Assembly (NCBI RefSeq): GCF_030056665.1
Contig: NZ_JASHIG010000010.1
Strand: one strand, 5' to 3'
From: Flectobacillus roseus
GTDB taxonomy: Bacteria > Bacteroidota > Bacteroidia > Cytophagales > Spirosomataceae
DNA: 64,000 nt
In this document: piece by piece, positions 34,420-43,019 of the stretch
How positions within the stretch are numbered: position 1 is the first letter of the stretch
Layout of the letters: each line of letters begins with the position of its first letter
Position numbers and translations under genes: made by a program
Notes under the pieces: generated by a model
What the model saw: only the letters and a program-made list of their open reading frames with translations
Told to the model about the DNA's origin: nothing
Database searches by the model: none

Positions 34420-34935
34420 ATGACCGACCCAAACGAACTGTCTGTATTTGAAGATGATCCAGATATCCCAGAGTTTACTACCATTTTTACCAAAGCTCAA
34501 GACCGTTATATGCTGTTAGTTGGCGCTTTGGGAGCTTTGCTGTATATGGTGTATTTTTTAAACCAAGCAGAATTATGGTCAGGACTTGGGATGTTGCTAC
34601 TATCTTCTTATTTGGGGTGGACGTATGTCAAGCATAATAAACCACAACCTAAAATTATTCTTTCGCAAGAAGGTATACAATTGGTTGGACAACCTTTTGT
34701 CTCTTGGGCATTGGTACATGGGTTACATATCAAACCTGAGGTGAAAAAAAATGTCTATATCGAAAACCTTATTTTTGTCAATAATGGACGAATCCAAGAA
34801 ATACCTCTCAGTCAACTCGATATTACGGCTTGGCGCTTAGAACATTTACTCGAAATATACCAAGGTCGTTTCCGTTATGGATCTGTTACGATTTTACCAG
34901 ATGATCTGGACGAATCTGAGCTGACAAATGACTAA
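34420..34935 (+). CDS. Membrane protein with two N-terminal TM segments, unknown function
   Basis: This is a 171-residue protein with an acidic cytoplasmic start, two closely spaced membrane segments (about 29-46 and 52-68) and a soluble C-terminal part rich in beta strands (about 75-160). The layout resembles bacterial PH-like membrane proteins, but I see no diagnostic motif. The C-terminus is acidic (D-D-L-D-E-S-E-L). It lies 48 bp upstream of the secreted amidohydrolase and may be co-transcribed with it. Confidence 0.7.
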   Translation: MTDPNELSVFEDDPDIPEFTTIFTKAQDRYMLLVGALGALLYMVYFLNQAELWSGLGMLLLSSYLGWTYVKHNKPQPKIILSQEGIQLVGQPFVSWALVHGLHIKPEVKKNVYIENLIFVNNGRIQEIPLSQLDITAWRLEHLLEIYQGRFRYGSVTILPDDLDESELTND

Positions 34936-34983
34936 ATGCGAACTTATCCCTTTATGATTATCTGAAATAACCCCTCAAATCTT

Positions 34984-36111
34984 ATGAAATCCAATTATTT
35001 ACTACTGTCTGCTTTACTACTGAGTATGAGCTCTTATGCTCAACAAATTACGGTGAATTTTGAAGAGTACGAGCCAAAATCTACGTTGGTGGTGCCCGAA
35101 CATATTACCACAAAAGCCAAATTTCCTTTTATTGATGTTCATAATCATCAGTGGAATTTACATGAAGAAAAAGAAAATTTGGACAAATTGATTACTGAGA
35201 TGAACGCCCTCAATATGAAATTGATGGTTAATTTGAGTGGCAGGGGTTGGACAAGTGACGAAACAAAAAGTACTCAAACGTTAAGTAAACAAATCGAACA
35301 GATAAAACAGTATTATCCAAGTCGTTTTGCGGTATTTACTAACATTGATTTTGCCAATATCAATACCAAAGGATGGACTGAAAAAGCGGTAAAAACACTT
35401 GAAGATGATGTAAAACTCCGCGGTGCAAAGGGTTTGAAAATTTATAAAAACCTTGGCTTTTCGGTAAAAGATGGTGATAAATTGGTGCGTGTCGATGACC
35501 CACGCTTAGACCCAATCTGGAAAAAAGCTGGCGAATTGGGCATCCCTGTACTGATTCATACGGCTGACCCAGAGCGTTTTTGGCAACCAGTTGATCGTTT
35601 TAACGAGCGCTGGCTCGAACTCAAATTGCACCCAGACAGAAAGAGAAATGCAGGTGAAAAATCAAATGACTTTACGTGGGAGCAACTTATTGAGCAACAG
35701 CATAATGTCTTCAAGAAAAATCCAAAAACTAATTTTATAGCGGCACACATGGGTTGGTACCCAAACAACTTACCCAAATTGGATAGTTTGATGGACGAAA
35801 TGCCAAATATGTATGTCGAAATAGGGGCAGTGATTGCAGAGTTGGGTCGTCAGCCACATACAGCTAAAAGATTTTTTGAAAAACGTCAAGACCGAATTCT
35901 TTTTGGAAAAGACTCATGGGTGCCTTCTGAGTATGCGACTTATTTTAGAGTATTGGAAACCAACGACGAGTATTTTCCATATCATAAAAAATATCATGCT
36001 TTCTGGAGAATGTATGGCTTAGGTCTTTCGGATGGTATTTTGAAAAAAGTTTATTATAAAAATGCCTTAAAACTTATTCCAGGATTAGATAAAAGTCAGT
36101 TCCCTGAATAG
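34984..36111 (+). CDS. Secreted amidohydrolase-family protein
   Basis: This is a 375-residue protein with a signal peptide ending at SSYAQ (about residue 20), so it acts in the periplasm or outside. It has the amidohydrolase_2 TIM-barrel pattern: H53-x-H55 (F-I-D-V-H-N-H), a Lys after strand 4 region (K-G-L-K-I-Y-K-N), H192 (L-I-H-T-A-D-P), H255 (A-A-H-M-G-W) and D310 (F-G-K-D-S-W). Such enzymes hydrolyse or decarboxylate small substrates using a metal. The substrate is unknown. It is followed by a 13-bp hairpin. Confidence 0.85.
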   Translation: MKSNYLLLSALLLSMSSYAQQITVNFEEYEPKSTLVVPEHITTKAKFPFIDVHNHQWNLHEEKENLDKLITEMNALNMKLMVNLSGRGWTSDETKSTQTLSKQIEQIKQYYPSRFAVFTNIDFANINTKGWTEKAVKTLEDDVKLRGAKGLKIYKNLGFSVKDGDKLVRVDDPRLDPIWKKAGELGIPVLIHTADPERFWQPVDRFNERWLELKLHPDRKRNAGEKSNDFTWEQLIEQQHNVFKKNPKTNFIAAHMGWYPNNLPKLDSLMDEMPNMYVEIGAVIAELGRQPHTAKRFFEKRQDRILFGKDSWVPSEYATYFRVLETNDEYFPYHKKYHAFWRMYGLGLSDGILKKVYYKNALKLIPGLDKSQFPE

Positions 36112-36119
36112 GAGGAATC

Positions 36120-36168
36120 GTTATCTGTTATTGGATAATTGAAACCTGATTATGGAATAACAGATAAC
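36120..36168. terminator. 13-bp inverted repeat downstream of the amidohydrolase
   Basis: GTTATCTGTTATT (36120-36132) and AATAACAGATAAC (36156-36168) pair exactly around a 23-nt loop, eight bases after the stop. There is no T-tract; a related ACAGATA word and an AACTGATAAC word follow at 36187-36210. Confidence 0.45.
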
Positions 36169-36227
36169 TAGTCGTTTGATGTTGTAACAGATATACCGTT
36201 AACTGATAACATCTTTAACATTACACC

Positions 36228-36788
36228 ATGAGATTTTTGCTAGTATTATTATTGAGTTTAATAAGTTGGAGTGTTTTGAGCCAAAATACTCGTTTGGGGC
36301 GTATCCGAAAAGTTATGGATAGTACGGGCAAATACACACCTATTAAATATTTGGTCATTGAGCATGCAAGAGGCTATGGACAAAAGTTGCGATTCTTTGA
36401 AGAAAGCGATATTTCATTTCAATTGATTGGGAAAAATATGCGATTTACAGGACGAATCGAGCAGATTGCTGATAGTACTTTTTTCTTTACAGACGAAGAT
36501 AGTCATATCACTTCCGAAATTGCGCTCAAAGATATCGATATGATTTTCTCACCGTATCGACATATCCCCTTCGTATCCAAAGGAGCAGGGACTATCGCAG
36601 CAGGTGGGGTGATGTTTTCTGTGATTGATGTACTTAATCAAGTTCAGCGTAATCAACCTGTAAAGCTTAGCCCGGGGCTATTGGCCTTTAGTGGGGTATG
36701 TATTGGAATTGGTCTTATTGCCAAACCTCTATCGTATCCTAAATATAAAATCAGCCAGAAACGGCGCTTGGTCGTGCGATTCATGTAA
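36228..36788 (+). CDS. Secreted or membrane-attached protein, unknown function
   Basis: This is a 186-residue protein with a signal peptide ending near VLSQN (about residue 19). The central part (about 40-110) is beta-rich with an acidic D-E-D-S-H-I loop. Two hydrophobic, Gly-rich segments (about 118-138 and 146-164) near the C-terminus could span a membrane, and the end is basic (Q-K-R-R-L-V-V-R). No family was recognised. It lies 109 bp upstream of aroA on the same strand. Confidence 0.65.
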   Translation: MRFLLVLLLSLISWSVLSQNTRLGRIRKVMDSTGKYTPIKYLVIEHARGYGQKLRFFEESDISFQLIGKNMRFTGRIEQIADSTFFFTDEDSHITSEIALKDIDMIFSPYRHIPFVSKGAGTIAAGGVMFSVIDVLNQVQRNQPVKLSPGLLAFSGVCIGIGLIAKPLSYPKYKISQKRRLVVRFM

Positions 36789-36897
36789 CAAATTAGGAAA
36801 GATTAGGTTCATGGATTAATTTTGTTATTCTTCTGAAAAGAATCCAAACGCTGGCGTTTGCTAATGCTTTGGAAGATTCTAATTAACCAAATACACG

Positions 36898-38175
36898 ATG
36901 CCAAAGGATGACTTTGACATCCACAATCCGACATTGACCTTGAAAAAGTTATTATTACACAAAGTACAACAGTCTTTCCAAACGGAAATTCCTTTACCGT
37001 CTTCAAAATCAGAATCTAACCGTGCTTTGATTATCAACGCGCTTGCCAAAGGGCATGATAATTTGTCAAACTTGGCAGAGGCTCGTGATACGCAAACCAT
37101 GATGCGTTTATTAGCGTCCAATGACCCTATTGCCGACGTGATTGATGCTGGTACAACCATGCGCTTTTTGACTGCCTATTATGCGGTAACTGGTCAAATC
37201 AAAACCATGACAGGTACGCCACGTATGTGCGAGCGTCCTATTGGTATTTTGGTAGATGCATTGCGCGAATTAGGTGCTCAAATCGACTATGTAAAAACTG
37301 AAGGCTATCCTCCATTACAATTAAATGGTTTTGATTTTAAAGGAAACAGCCGTTTGGCGATTCGTGGAGATGTGAGTTCTCAATATATTTCGGCGTTGTT
37401 GATGGTAGCTCCTTTGTTGCCAGAAGGCTTAATCTTGGAAATTACAGGTGAGTTGGGGTCGAAGCCGTATATCGAAATGACTTTGAAACAAATGGAGGCA
37501 TTTGGTGTACAAGCTCAGGCAGATTGGGACGCAAAAACTATCACTGTAGCTCCACAAGCTTATAATCCTATCCAGTATGCCGTAGAATCAGACTGGTCTG
37601 GTGCGAGTTATTGGTTCTCGGTTGTGGCTTTGTCAGATAAGGCTGATGCTTCTTTGGAATTGCTAGGATTGAAAGAAAACTCTTTACAAGGCGACTCAGT
37701 AGTTACTGACATTATGAGTCACTTGGGCGTGAAATCAGAGTACACGGGTCGTGGGTTTAAATTGACTAAAATAGAGCCTGCTACTTCATTAGAATGGGAT
37801 TTTACGAACTGTCCAGATTTAGCACAAACGATTTGTGTGGTAGCTGCTGCTAAAAATATCCCATTGACTTTGACAGGCATTGAGTCTTTAAAAGTAAAAG
37901 AAACAGACCGTATCATGGCGCTTCAAAATGAGTTAATTAAGTTTGGAGCTACCTTGAAAGAAGTCGAAACCAATCATAAGTACCAATTGACTCCTGCTGC
38001 AGCTGAGCGTCAAGCAGTGCCTGTATCAGTACATACTTACGACGACCACCGCATGGCAATGGCTTTTGCTCCATTGGCGTTGGTAGAAGATGTAGTAATC
38101 GAAGAACCAGACGTGGTCGTAAAATCATATCCAAGTTTCTGGAATCACTTATCTAAAATCGTAACGATTGAATAA
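36898..38175 (+). CDS. aroA: 3-phosphoshikimate 1-carboxyvinyltransferase (EPSP synthase)
   Basis: AroA joins phosphoenolpyruvate to shikimate-3-phosphate in chorismate synthesis. The 425-residue protein has the PEP/shikimate loop P-L-P-S-S-K-S-E-S-N-R-A, D-A-G-T-T-M-R-F-L-T, G-T-P-R-M-C-E-R-P-I, S-S-Q-Y-I-S-A-L-L, K-V-K-E-T-D-R-I and D-D-H-R-M-A-M-A-F-A near the end. The N-terminal 15 residues before the first strand look poorly conserved but the ATG at 36898 is the only good start. It is followed by repeat copy 4. Confidence 0.96.
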   Translation: MPKDDFDIHNPTLTLKKLLLHKVQQSFQTEIPLPSSKSESNRALIINALAKGHDNLSNLAEARDTQTMMRLLASNDPIADVIDAGTTMRFLTAYYAVTGQIKTMTGTPRMCERPIGILVDALRELGAQIDYVKTEGYPPLQLNGFDFKGNSRLAIRGDVSSQYISALLMVAPLLPEGLILEITGELGSKPYIEMTLKQMEAFGVQAQADWDAKTITVAPQAYNPIQYAVESDWSGASYWFSVVALSDKADASLELLGLKENSLQGDSVVTDIMSHLGVKSEYTGRGFKLTKIEPATSLEWDFTNCPDLAQTICVVAAAKNIPLTLTGIESLKVKETDRIMALQNELIKFGATLKEVETNHKYQLTPAAAERQAVPVSVHTYDDHRMAMAFAPLALVEDVVIEEPDVVVKSYPSFWNHLSKIVTIE

Positions 38176-38316
38176 TTGTGAATGATGAATGGGTGAGTTG
38201 TGAATGATTTTTCCTAAAATTCACATTTTACCAGTAGCGACGAAATGATTGCGTCTTAAGTTGAGTTATATCTATCCCCAAAAAGCGGTCGAAAAGTAAT
38301 TTTCGACCGCTTTTTT
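38176..38316. repeat. Composite intergenic repeat, copy 4
   Basis: Immediately after aroA come GTGAATGATGAATGGGTGAG, a TAGCGACGAAATGATTGCG core (38235-38258), and a GCGGTCG terminator, the same order as copies 1-3. Confidence 0.65.
38280..38316. terminator. Terminator downstream of aroA
   Basis: A-run plus GCGGTCGAAAA (38280-38295) pairs with TTTTCGACCGC plus T-run (38300-38315) around a 4-nt loop; the core is identical to that at 10214-10238. Confidence 0.85.
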
Positions 38317-38691
38317 GATGAATAATAGGAGAATAAACCTAATTCCAAAATTCGGGAAGATTCATGTTTGTTAAAAATACCAAAGATTTCTACATTACTT
38401 AGTCGCAAAATATTGCGTCTCTACAATTTACCCTAACCCTTCCCATAACCATTCTGATTTTCAAATAGATATAGATAATGTTACATTTTTTGTTTAAAAT
38501 ATTTCTTAGGTCTAATGAGAATCAAATCGCTGATTTTTGTGTATATTTAAAATTAAAGTATCTGATAATCAGTGTGTTAGTTTTTGTTTTGTTTATTCGA
38601 TTTTAGAAAAAGTTCAAACAAAATCAACGATTTTTAGACTTTCACTCTTTATTTTTTACTAAAATATCGATAGACCTTAAACAAAACTTGT
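38317..38691. other. Gene-free stretch upstream of the PAS gene
   Basis: About 375 bases. A GAGACGC-type palindrome in reverse orientation (GTCGCAAAATATTGCGTCTC, 38402-38421) is present; the rest is AT-rich and should include the promoter of the PAS gene, although no clear box is seen. Confidence 0.5.
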
Positions 38692-39222
38692 ATGTTTGAT
38701 TTGTCCTCAGACAGTAGTTCGGATGCCTTTATGCGTATCCGCTTGATTCATCCGCTACTGATTGGCAATGAATTTATGACACCACCTATTGCCTTGTCCG
38801 AAGAGGCACAAAATGATTATGAACTAATTTGCCGTTATGCCATCAAACAAGGTTGGATTCGTTGGGCAGATTTTCGTTTACACCTTAAAAATCCTTCACA
38901 TGCTGTAGTGATTACTGACCCTCAACAAACAATTTTGTTAGCTAGTACTGGTTTTGAGCGTATGACTGGTTATACGCCTAAATTTGCCAGAGGTAAAAAA
39001 CCGAAATTTTTACAAGGAAAAGACACAGAAGCCGATGTGCTCGCACTAATACGTGAACATATCCAAAAACGAATTCCTGTGGAGGGTGTTTTGACGAATT
39101 ATCGTGCTGATGGCGAACCTTATCTATGCAAAGTACAGATTGTTCCAATGTTCAATAAATCGTATGAGTTGGTCAATTTTATTGCCTTGGAAAATGAAGT
39201 GTTTCCCAACACAAAGCCATAA
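38692..39222 (+). CDS. PAS-domain protein resembling LOV, photoactive Cys replaced
   Basis: This is a 176-residue soluble protein. An N-terminal helical cap (about 1-65) leads into a single PAS domain (about 68-170). The domain has the LOV frame: G-F-E-R-M-T-G-Y, then G101-K-K-P-K-F-L-Q108, then N136-Y-R-A-D-G. In photoactive LOV domains the second motif is G-x-N-C-R-F-L-Q; here Pro104 takes the Cys place, Cys146 stands where the second flavin Asn is usual, and Glu167 where Gln is usual. No output domain is attached. It may bind flavin or another ligand, or only mediate protein contacts. No kinase is adjacent. Confidence 0.8.
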   Translation: MFDLSSDSSSDAFMRIRLIHPLLIGNEFMTPPIALSEEAQNDYELICRYAIKQGWIRWADFRLHLKNPSHAVVITDPQQTILLASTGFERMTGYTPKFARGKKPKFLQGKDTEADVLALIREHIQKRIPVEGVLTNYRADGEPYLCKVQIVPMFNKSYELVNFIALENEVFPNTKP

Positions 39223-39258
39223 CCAATAAAGCCCAATAGAACATTTTACCGAATTTTG

Positions 39259-39266
39259 TAGTTTTG
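39259..39266 (+). promoter_or_regulatory. -7 box candidate for the sugar dehydrogenase operon
   Basis: TAGTTTTG matches TAnnTTTG, 78 bases before the ATG at 39344, in the gap after the PAS gene. Confidence 0.4.
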
Positions 39267-39343
39267 GTTAAAACATCATTAACCATGCCGATGGCGTATG
39301 TCCATTGGTAAAAACTAAAAATCAGCATTAAAATCATTTTCCA

Positions 39344-40642
39344 ATGAAAAAAAGCATTATTGTCTCCGCTTTGTTTGGGCTTTTGGTAAACACTTCTTTG
39401 TTGGCCAACACTGCTCCAAAGAAATCACCTAAAGCACAGAAATCTATAAAGTTAAAAGCTGATGTTGATAACGGTGGTTTGACACTCCCGAATGGTATTG
39501 GTGCCTTAGTGGTAGCCGATGGCTTAGGAAAAGCTCGTCACTTGGCTGTAGCTCCCAATGGCGACGTATATGTTCGTTTGAATAAACTGGTAAATGGTAA
39601 AGGTACTGTAGTGTTGAAAGATACCGATGGCGATGGAAAAGCAGACCAAAATACTTCCTTTGGAAACTTTTTGGGTACTGGGATAGTCATTGGTAATGGC
39701 TATTTATACGCCTCGTCTGATACCTCAGTGGTGCGCTATCCAATGAAAGACGGAAAGATCGACGAGGCTGCTGGAGAGACAATCGTAACAGGATTGGAAC
39801 ACTACAGCGAACACGGTTCGAAGTCTATCGAGTTGGATGACAAAGGACATTTGTATGTAACTTTTGGTGCGCCATCAAACGCTTGTCAGGAGAAAAACCG
39901 TCAAAAAGGTTCTAAAGGAATGGATCCTTGTCCGATTTTGGAATGGCATGGAGGTATCTGGCAGTTTGATGCCAATAAGAAAAATCAAAAACAAGCTGAT
40001 GGTGTGCGTTATGCTACGGGCTTACGTAATGTCGTAGGTTTGGATTGGAACAAACAACAAGGTGAATTGTATGCTATGCAACACGGTCGTGACCAGTTGA
40101 ATACCATGTTTTCGACTTTGTATAATGCTGAGCAAAATGCAGAATTGCCTTCTGAAGAGTTTTGCTTAGTAAAAAAAGGCTCTGATTTTGGTTGGCCGTA
40201 TTGTTACCATGACCGTTTCCAAAACAAAAAAATGTTAGCGCCAGAATATGGTGGCGACGGCAAAATTCAAGAACGTTGCGAAGGTAAAGACCAGCCAATT
40301 ATGGCTTTTCCTGCACACTGGGCACCAAACGCCTTGTTGTTTTATACAGGAAATCAATTGCCAGCAAAATATAAAAATGGTGCATTTATTTGTTTCCATG
40401 GCTCATGGAACCGTGCTCCGTTGAAACAAGGTGGTTATTTTGTGGCTTTTGTTCCTTTTGGTAAAAATGGAAAGCCATCAGGCGAATATGAAGTATTTGC
40501 AGAAGGTTTTGCTGGTGGTAGCGAAATCAAAAATCCTAACGAAGCAAAGGCGCGCCCGATGGGCTTGGCACAAGGTCCAGACGGTTCATTGTATATCAGT
40601 GATTCGGTAAAAGGAAAAGTTTGGAGAGTTATCAAAAACTAA
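39344..40642 (+). CDS. PQQ-dependent sugar dehydrogenase-like secreted protein
   Basis: This is a 432-residue protein with a signal peptide ending near LLANT (about residue 22). The body is a six-bladed propeller of the glucose/sorbosone dehydrogenase (GSDH) family: V-A-P-N-G-D-V-Y-V-R, T-G-L-R-N-V-V-G-L-D-W, M-Q-H-G-R-D-Q-L, D-F-G-W-P-Y-C-Y-H, F-H-G-S-W-N-R-A and G-P-D-G-S-L-Y-I-S-D are all visible. Relatives oxidise aldoses in the periplasm and pass electrons to cytochromes. A cytochrome c gene starts 11 bp downstream, fitting that role. PQQ use is inferred from the family. Confidence 0.88.
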   Translation: MKKSIIVSALFGLLVNTSLLANTAPKKSPKAQKSIKLKADVDNGGLTLPNGIGALVVADGLGKARHLAVAPNGDVYVRLNKLVNGKGTVVLKDTDGDGKADQNTSFGNFLGTGIVIGNGYLYASSDTSVVRYPMKDGKIDEAAGETIVTGLEHYSEHGSKSIELDDKGHLYVTFGAPSNACQEKNRQKGSKGMDPCPILEWHGGIWQFDANKKNQKQADGVRYATGLRNVVGLDWNKQQGELYAMQHGRDQLNTMFSTLYNAEQNAELPSEEFCLVKKGSDFGWPYCYHDRFQNKKMLAPEYGGDGKIQERCEGKDQPIMAFPAHWAPNALLFYTGNQLPAKYKNGAFICFHGSWNRAPLKQGGYFVAFVPFGKNGKPSGEYEVFAEGFAGGSEIKNPNEAKARPMGLAQGPDGSLYISDSVKGKVWRVIKN

Positions 40643-40652
40643 ACATCATCTC

Positions 40653-41075
40653 ATGTTCAAATATATTGTTACTTGTTTGTTGCTCGGAGGAATGTTAGGT
40701 TCGGCAGTTTCAGCTAGATATAGTCAAAAACCTACTTCTCCTAAGGTCATACAAGCAGACTCTGGTCAGCTAGTTTATGAAAATTACTGCTTGGCTTGTC
40801 ATCAAGAAGATGGGAGTGGAGTCCCAAATTTGAATCCACCATTAATCCAAAATGAATGGGTTTTGGGTGATTCAGCCCGATTGATTAAGGTTGTACTGAA
40901 TGGACTAAAAGGAGTAGAAGTTGCGGGAGAAAGTTATTCAAATGAAATGCCCTCTCATGATTTCTTAAGTGATCAAGACATCGCCAATGTGCTTACGTAC
41001 ATTCGTAAAAGTTTTGGGAATAAAGCAAGCGCCATTACTCCTGTCATGGTAAAAATGCAAAGAGCTAAGAAATAA
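40653..41075 (+). CDS. Class I cytochrome c
   Basis: This is a 140-residue protein with an N-terminal hydrophobic signal (about 1-21). One haem site C46-L-A-C49-H50 is present, with Met99 (N-E-M-P-S-H) as the likely sixth ligand. The D-I-A-N-V-L-T-Y-I-R-K-S-F-G C-terminal helix is typical of class I cytochromes. It is co-transcribed with the sugar dehydrogenase 11 bp upstream and probably accepts its electrons and passes them to the respiratory chain. Confidence 0.92.
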   Translation: MFKYIVTCLLLGGMLGSAVSARYSQKPTSPKVIQADSGQLVYENYCLACHQEDGSGVPNLNPPLIQNEWVLGDSARLIKVVLNGLKGVEVAGESYSNEMPSHDFLSDQDIANVLTYIRKSFGNKASAITPVMVKMQRAKK

Positions 41076-41121
41076 CAAACTTAGTAAAATACTTGATTTT
41101 CAGTAAAATAGCTTTCCTAAT

Positions 41122-41188
41122 AAGGCTTTAATTCTTTAGTGAAAAACTTTTTTTGAGTTTTGACACTACTGAGTTAAAGCCTTTTTTT
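41122..41188. terminator. Terminator downstream of the cytochrome c gene
   Basis: AAGGCTTTAA (41122-41131) pairs with TTAAAGCCTT (41174-41183), with a nested TAGTG/CACTA pair, followed by a T-run. Confidence 0.7.
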
Positions 41189-41330
41189 AGAACTAAATAT
41201 TGAAATTTTATAATTTTATGTAAAAATATTATTAAAATAGTGCTAAATTTGAAATAATATTTGCTATCCCGCCATTTGTAGCAGATACCTATCTTTATTG
41301 AACCCAAACTTTATTTTCTAAACAACCTCT

Positions 41331-41978
41331 ATGAAACAGTTTTCCTTAGCTTTTGCTATGATGGGTCTCCTTGTCATGGGAATATCCTTTTGTGCACATT
41401 CTCAAATCAAAGCACGTTCAAGTCGTGATGTCTTGTTTGATGTGAAAGTAAATGATGATAGTCGTGCTGTACTCAGCTGGGTAAGTTCAGAAGGGCATCG
41501 TCCTGCAAGATTCATCGTTCAACGTAGTAAAGACAATGACACTTTCTTCGACATTCGTGAAATTCCAGTAAAAGAAAACATGGCCGATGAGAGACTCCAA
41601 TTCACCTTCACTGATTCCAAAATTCTTCGTTATTCAGAGTATTATCGCATAGTAGAATATGAGCAAGATGGACAGTTTAACGTCTATACTTCGATTGCAG
41701 CTAAAATCACTTCGCCTATCATTGTGGCTCGACAAAATGACCGTAATGTGATTACCGTCACTGTAGAAAATAATACCAATGTGACAGCATTGGTTGGTAC
41801 TGAGTCGGGCTTGGGTATTCCTTGTGAGCAAGAAGCTACCACAGATGCCAATAGCGTAGTCTTGAAATCTTTATATCCTTTAAATTCTGGTAGTTATGTC
41901 GTTAAGCTCCGTTCTCCTGGTGGTGAAAGACAGTTTAAGTTTACCGTAAAAAGTGATGAACGTATGATTTCGGATTAG
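41331..41978 (+). CDS. Secreted protein with fibronectin III-like N-terminal region, unknown function
   Basis: This is a 215-residue protein with a signal peptide ending near CAHSQ (about residue 25). Residues 35-125 read like an FnIII-type fold (V-L-S-W-V-S, F-I-V-Q-R-S-K-D, Y-Y-R-I-V-E), as in many Bacteroidota secreted proteins that precede a T9SS tail. The last 80 residues (N-V-I-T-V-T-V-E, G-S-Y-V-V-K-L) have the length and strand pattern of a sorting domain but lack the Y-P-N-P motif. A T9SS link is possible only. It stands alone. Confidence 0.65.
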   Translation: MKQFSLAFAMMGLLVMGISFCAHSQIKARSSRDVLFDVKVNDDSRAVLSWVSSEGHRPARFIVQRSKDNDTFFDIREIPVKENMADERLQFTFTDSKILRYSEYYRIVEYEQDGQFNVYTSIAAKITSPIIVARQNDRNVITVTVENNTNVTALVGTESGLGIPCEQEATTDANSVVLKSLYPLNSGSYVVKLRSPGGERQFKFTVKSDERMISD

Positions 41979-41990
41979 TTTTTTCTTTTG

Positions 41991-42040
41991 AGTGAACAGG
42001 CACAAAGGCACAGAGTGTTTTAGGGTATAGGGGTGAGGGT
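41991..42040. repeat. Dispersed 30-base repeat with flanking homology, copy 1
   Basis: AGTGAACAGGCACAAAGGCA and the next ten bases (to 42020) are identical to 54805-54834. Both copies are followed by an ATAGGGGTGAGG word. This copy begins 13 bases after a stop codon. Confidence 0.75.
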
Positions 42041-42120
42041 ATAGGGATTAGTTTTTTATAAAAAAGTTGAAAACCTAGGTTAAATTGAGTAGATGGAATG
42101 TAGTTTAGGTTTTATCCTAA

Positions 42121-42218
42121 CTCCTAACTCCTAACTCCTAACTCCTAACTCCTAACTCCTAACTCCTAACTCCTAACTCCTAACTCCTAACTCCTAACTC
42201 CTAACTCCTAACTCCTAA
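42121..42218. repeat. Perfect tandem array of heptamer CTCCTAA, 14 copies
   Basis: Fourteen uninterrupted copies of CTCCTAA fill 98 bases, with a partial copy before (from 42115). The array starts four bases after the MarR stop codon on the minus strand. Perfect arrays of this length usually vary in copy number between strains. Confidence 0.95.
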
Positions 42219-42221
42219 CCC

Positions 42222-42875
42222 CTATTTCAGTAACTCGTCTAGGCTTGCATTTTTGTTGTTCATAAAAATATCGTTATGATAGAAATCGAGCTTTTTCATG
42301 AGATAGGAAAGTGTCGTGATTTCTGATGGCGATAAGTCTCCTACTACGATGCGAGAGACTTTGCTCATTTCTGGAAGTACGTTCATTACTTCCATTTTTC
42401 CTTTCTCTGTAATACTTACCCTAACGCTTCTTTTATCTGTCAAATCAGAGAATTCATGAATCAAGCCTTGTGCTACTAATCGTTTGATTACTTCTATTCC
42501 TGAGGTTTTTTCCATGACTTGTTTCGAAATCAATTCGGTTTTGGTCAGGCTTTCAAAGGTGATAAGGGTGATTAAAAAGGCAAATTCGTCCGCTGTTTGA
42601 ATGATACTGTGCTGTAAAGCCTTCTTGATATATCCTTTGGCATAGCTAAATAACAATTTAACCAAGATGGCAACATCGCTGTTACTTTCTTGACGGACTA
42701 TATTCAAATGCTGCTCTTTGTCTCCGCCCATTTTACGCATCTCAATATCCTTGCTTGGGCGTTGGGTGTTGAGATACCCCAAAAAATCATCTAAAGTATA
42801 ATCATTTCCACCTTTATATTCTGTATGAAATTGATCGAGATGCTCTATTATTTCTATTAAAACTTGCTTATTCAT
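42222..42875 (-). CDS. MarR-family transcriptional regulator
   Basis: The open frame begins at TTG 42884; the ATG at 42875 is preferred, giving 217 residues. The winged helix-turn-helix lies at about 90-190, with recognition region L-T-K-T-E-L-I-S-K-Q and wing D-L-T-D-K-R-S-V-R-V-S-I-T-E-K-G, the MarR signature. An extra N-terminal 70 residues are unlike most MarR proteins. It is the last gene on this strand after an ABC efflux set and is likely its ligand-sensing regulator, by analogy with other MarR-efflux pairs. Confidence 0.88.
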   Translation of the reverse strand: MNKQVLIEIIEHLDQFHTEYKGGNDYTLDDFLGYLNTQRPSKDIEMRKMGGDKEQHLNIVRQESNSDVAILVKLLFSYAKGYIKKALQHSIIQTADEFAFLITLITFESLTKTELISKQVMEKTSGIEVIKRLVAQGLIHEFSDLTDKRSVRVSITEKGKMEVMNVLPEMSKVSRIVVGDLSPSEITTLSYLMKKLDFYHNDIFMNNKNASLDELLK

Positions 42876-43019
42876 GGGTCTCAAAACCGTTATGTTATGG
42901 TAAAGCTTTCAGCAATCAGCTATGGGCAATCGGTAAAGTATTAAATATCTTAAAACTTTTGGTCTAATGGCTATAGCATACTGCCTGAACGATATAACTG
43001 AATATCAAATTTACGCAAA

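Noticed and set aside
42121..42218. CRISPR-like array
   Set aside because: The 7-base units are contiguous without spacers; it is a simple tandem repeat, not a CRISPR.
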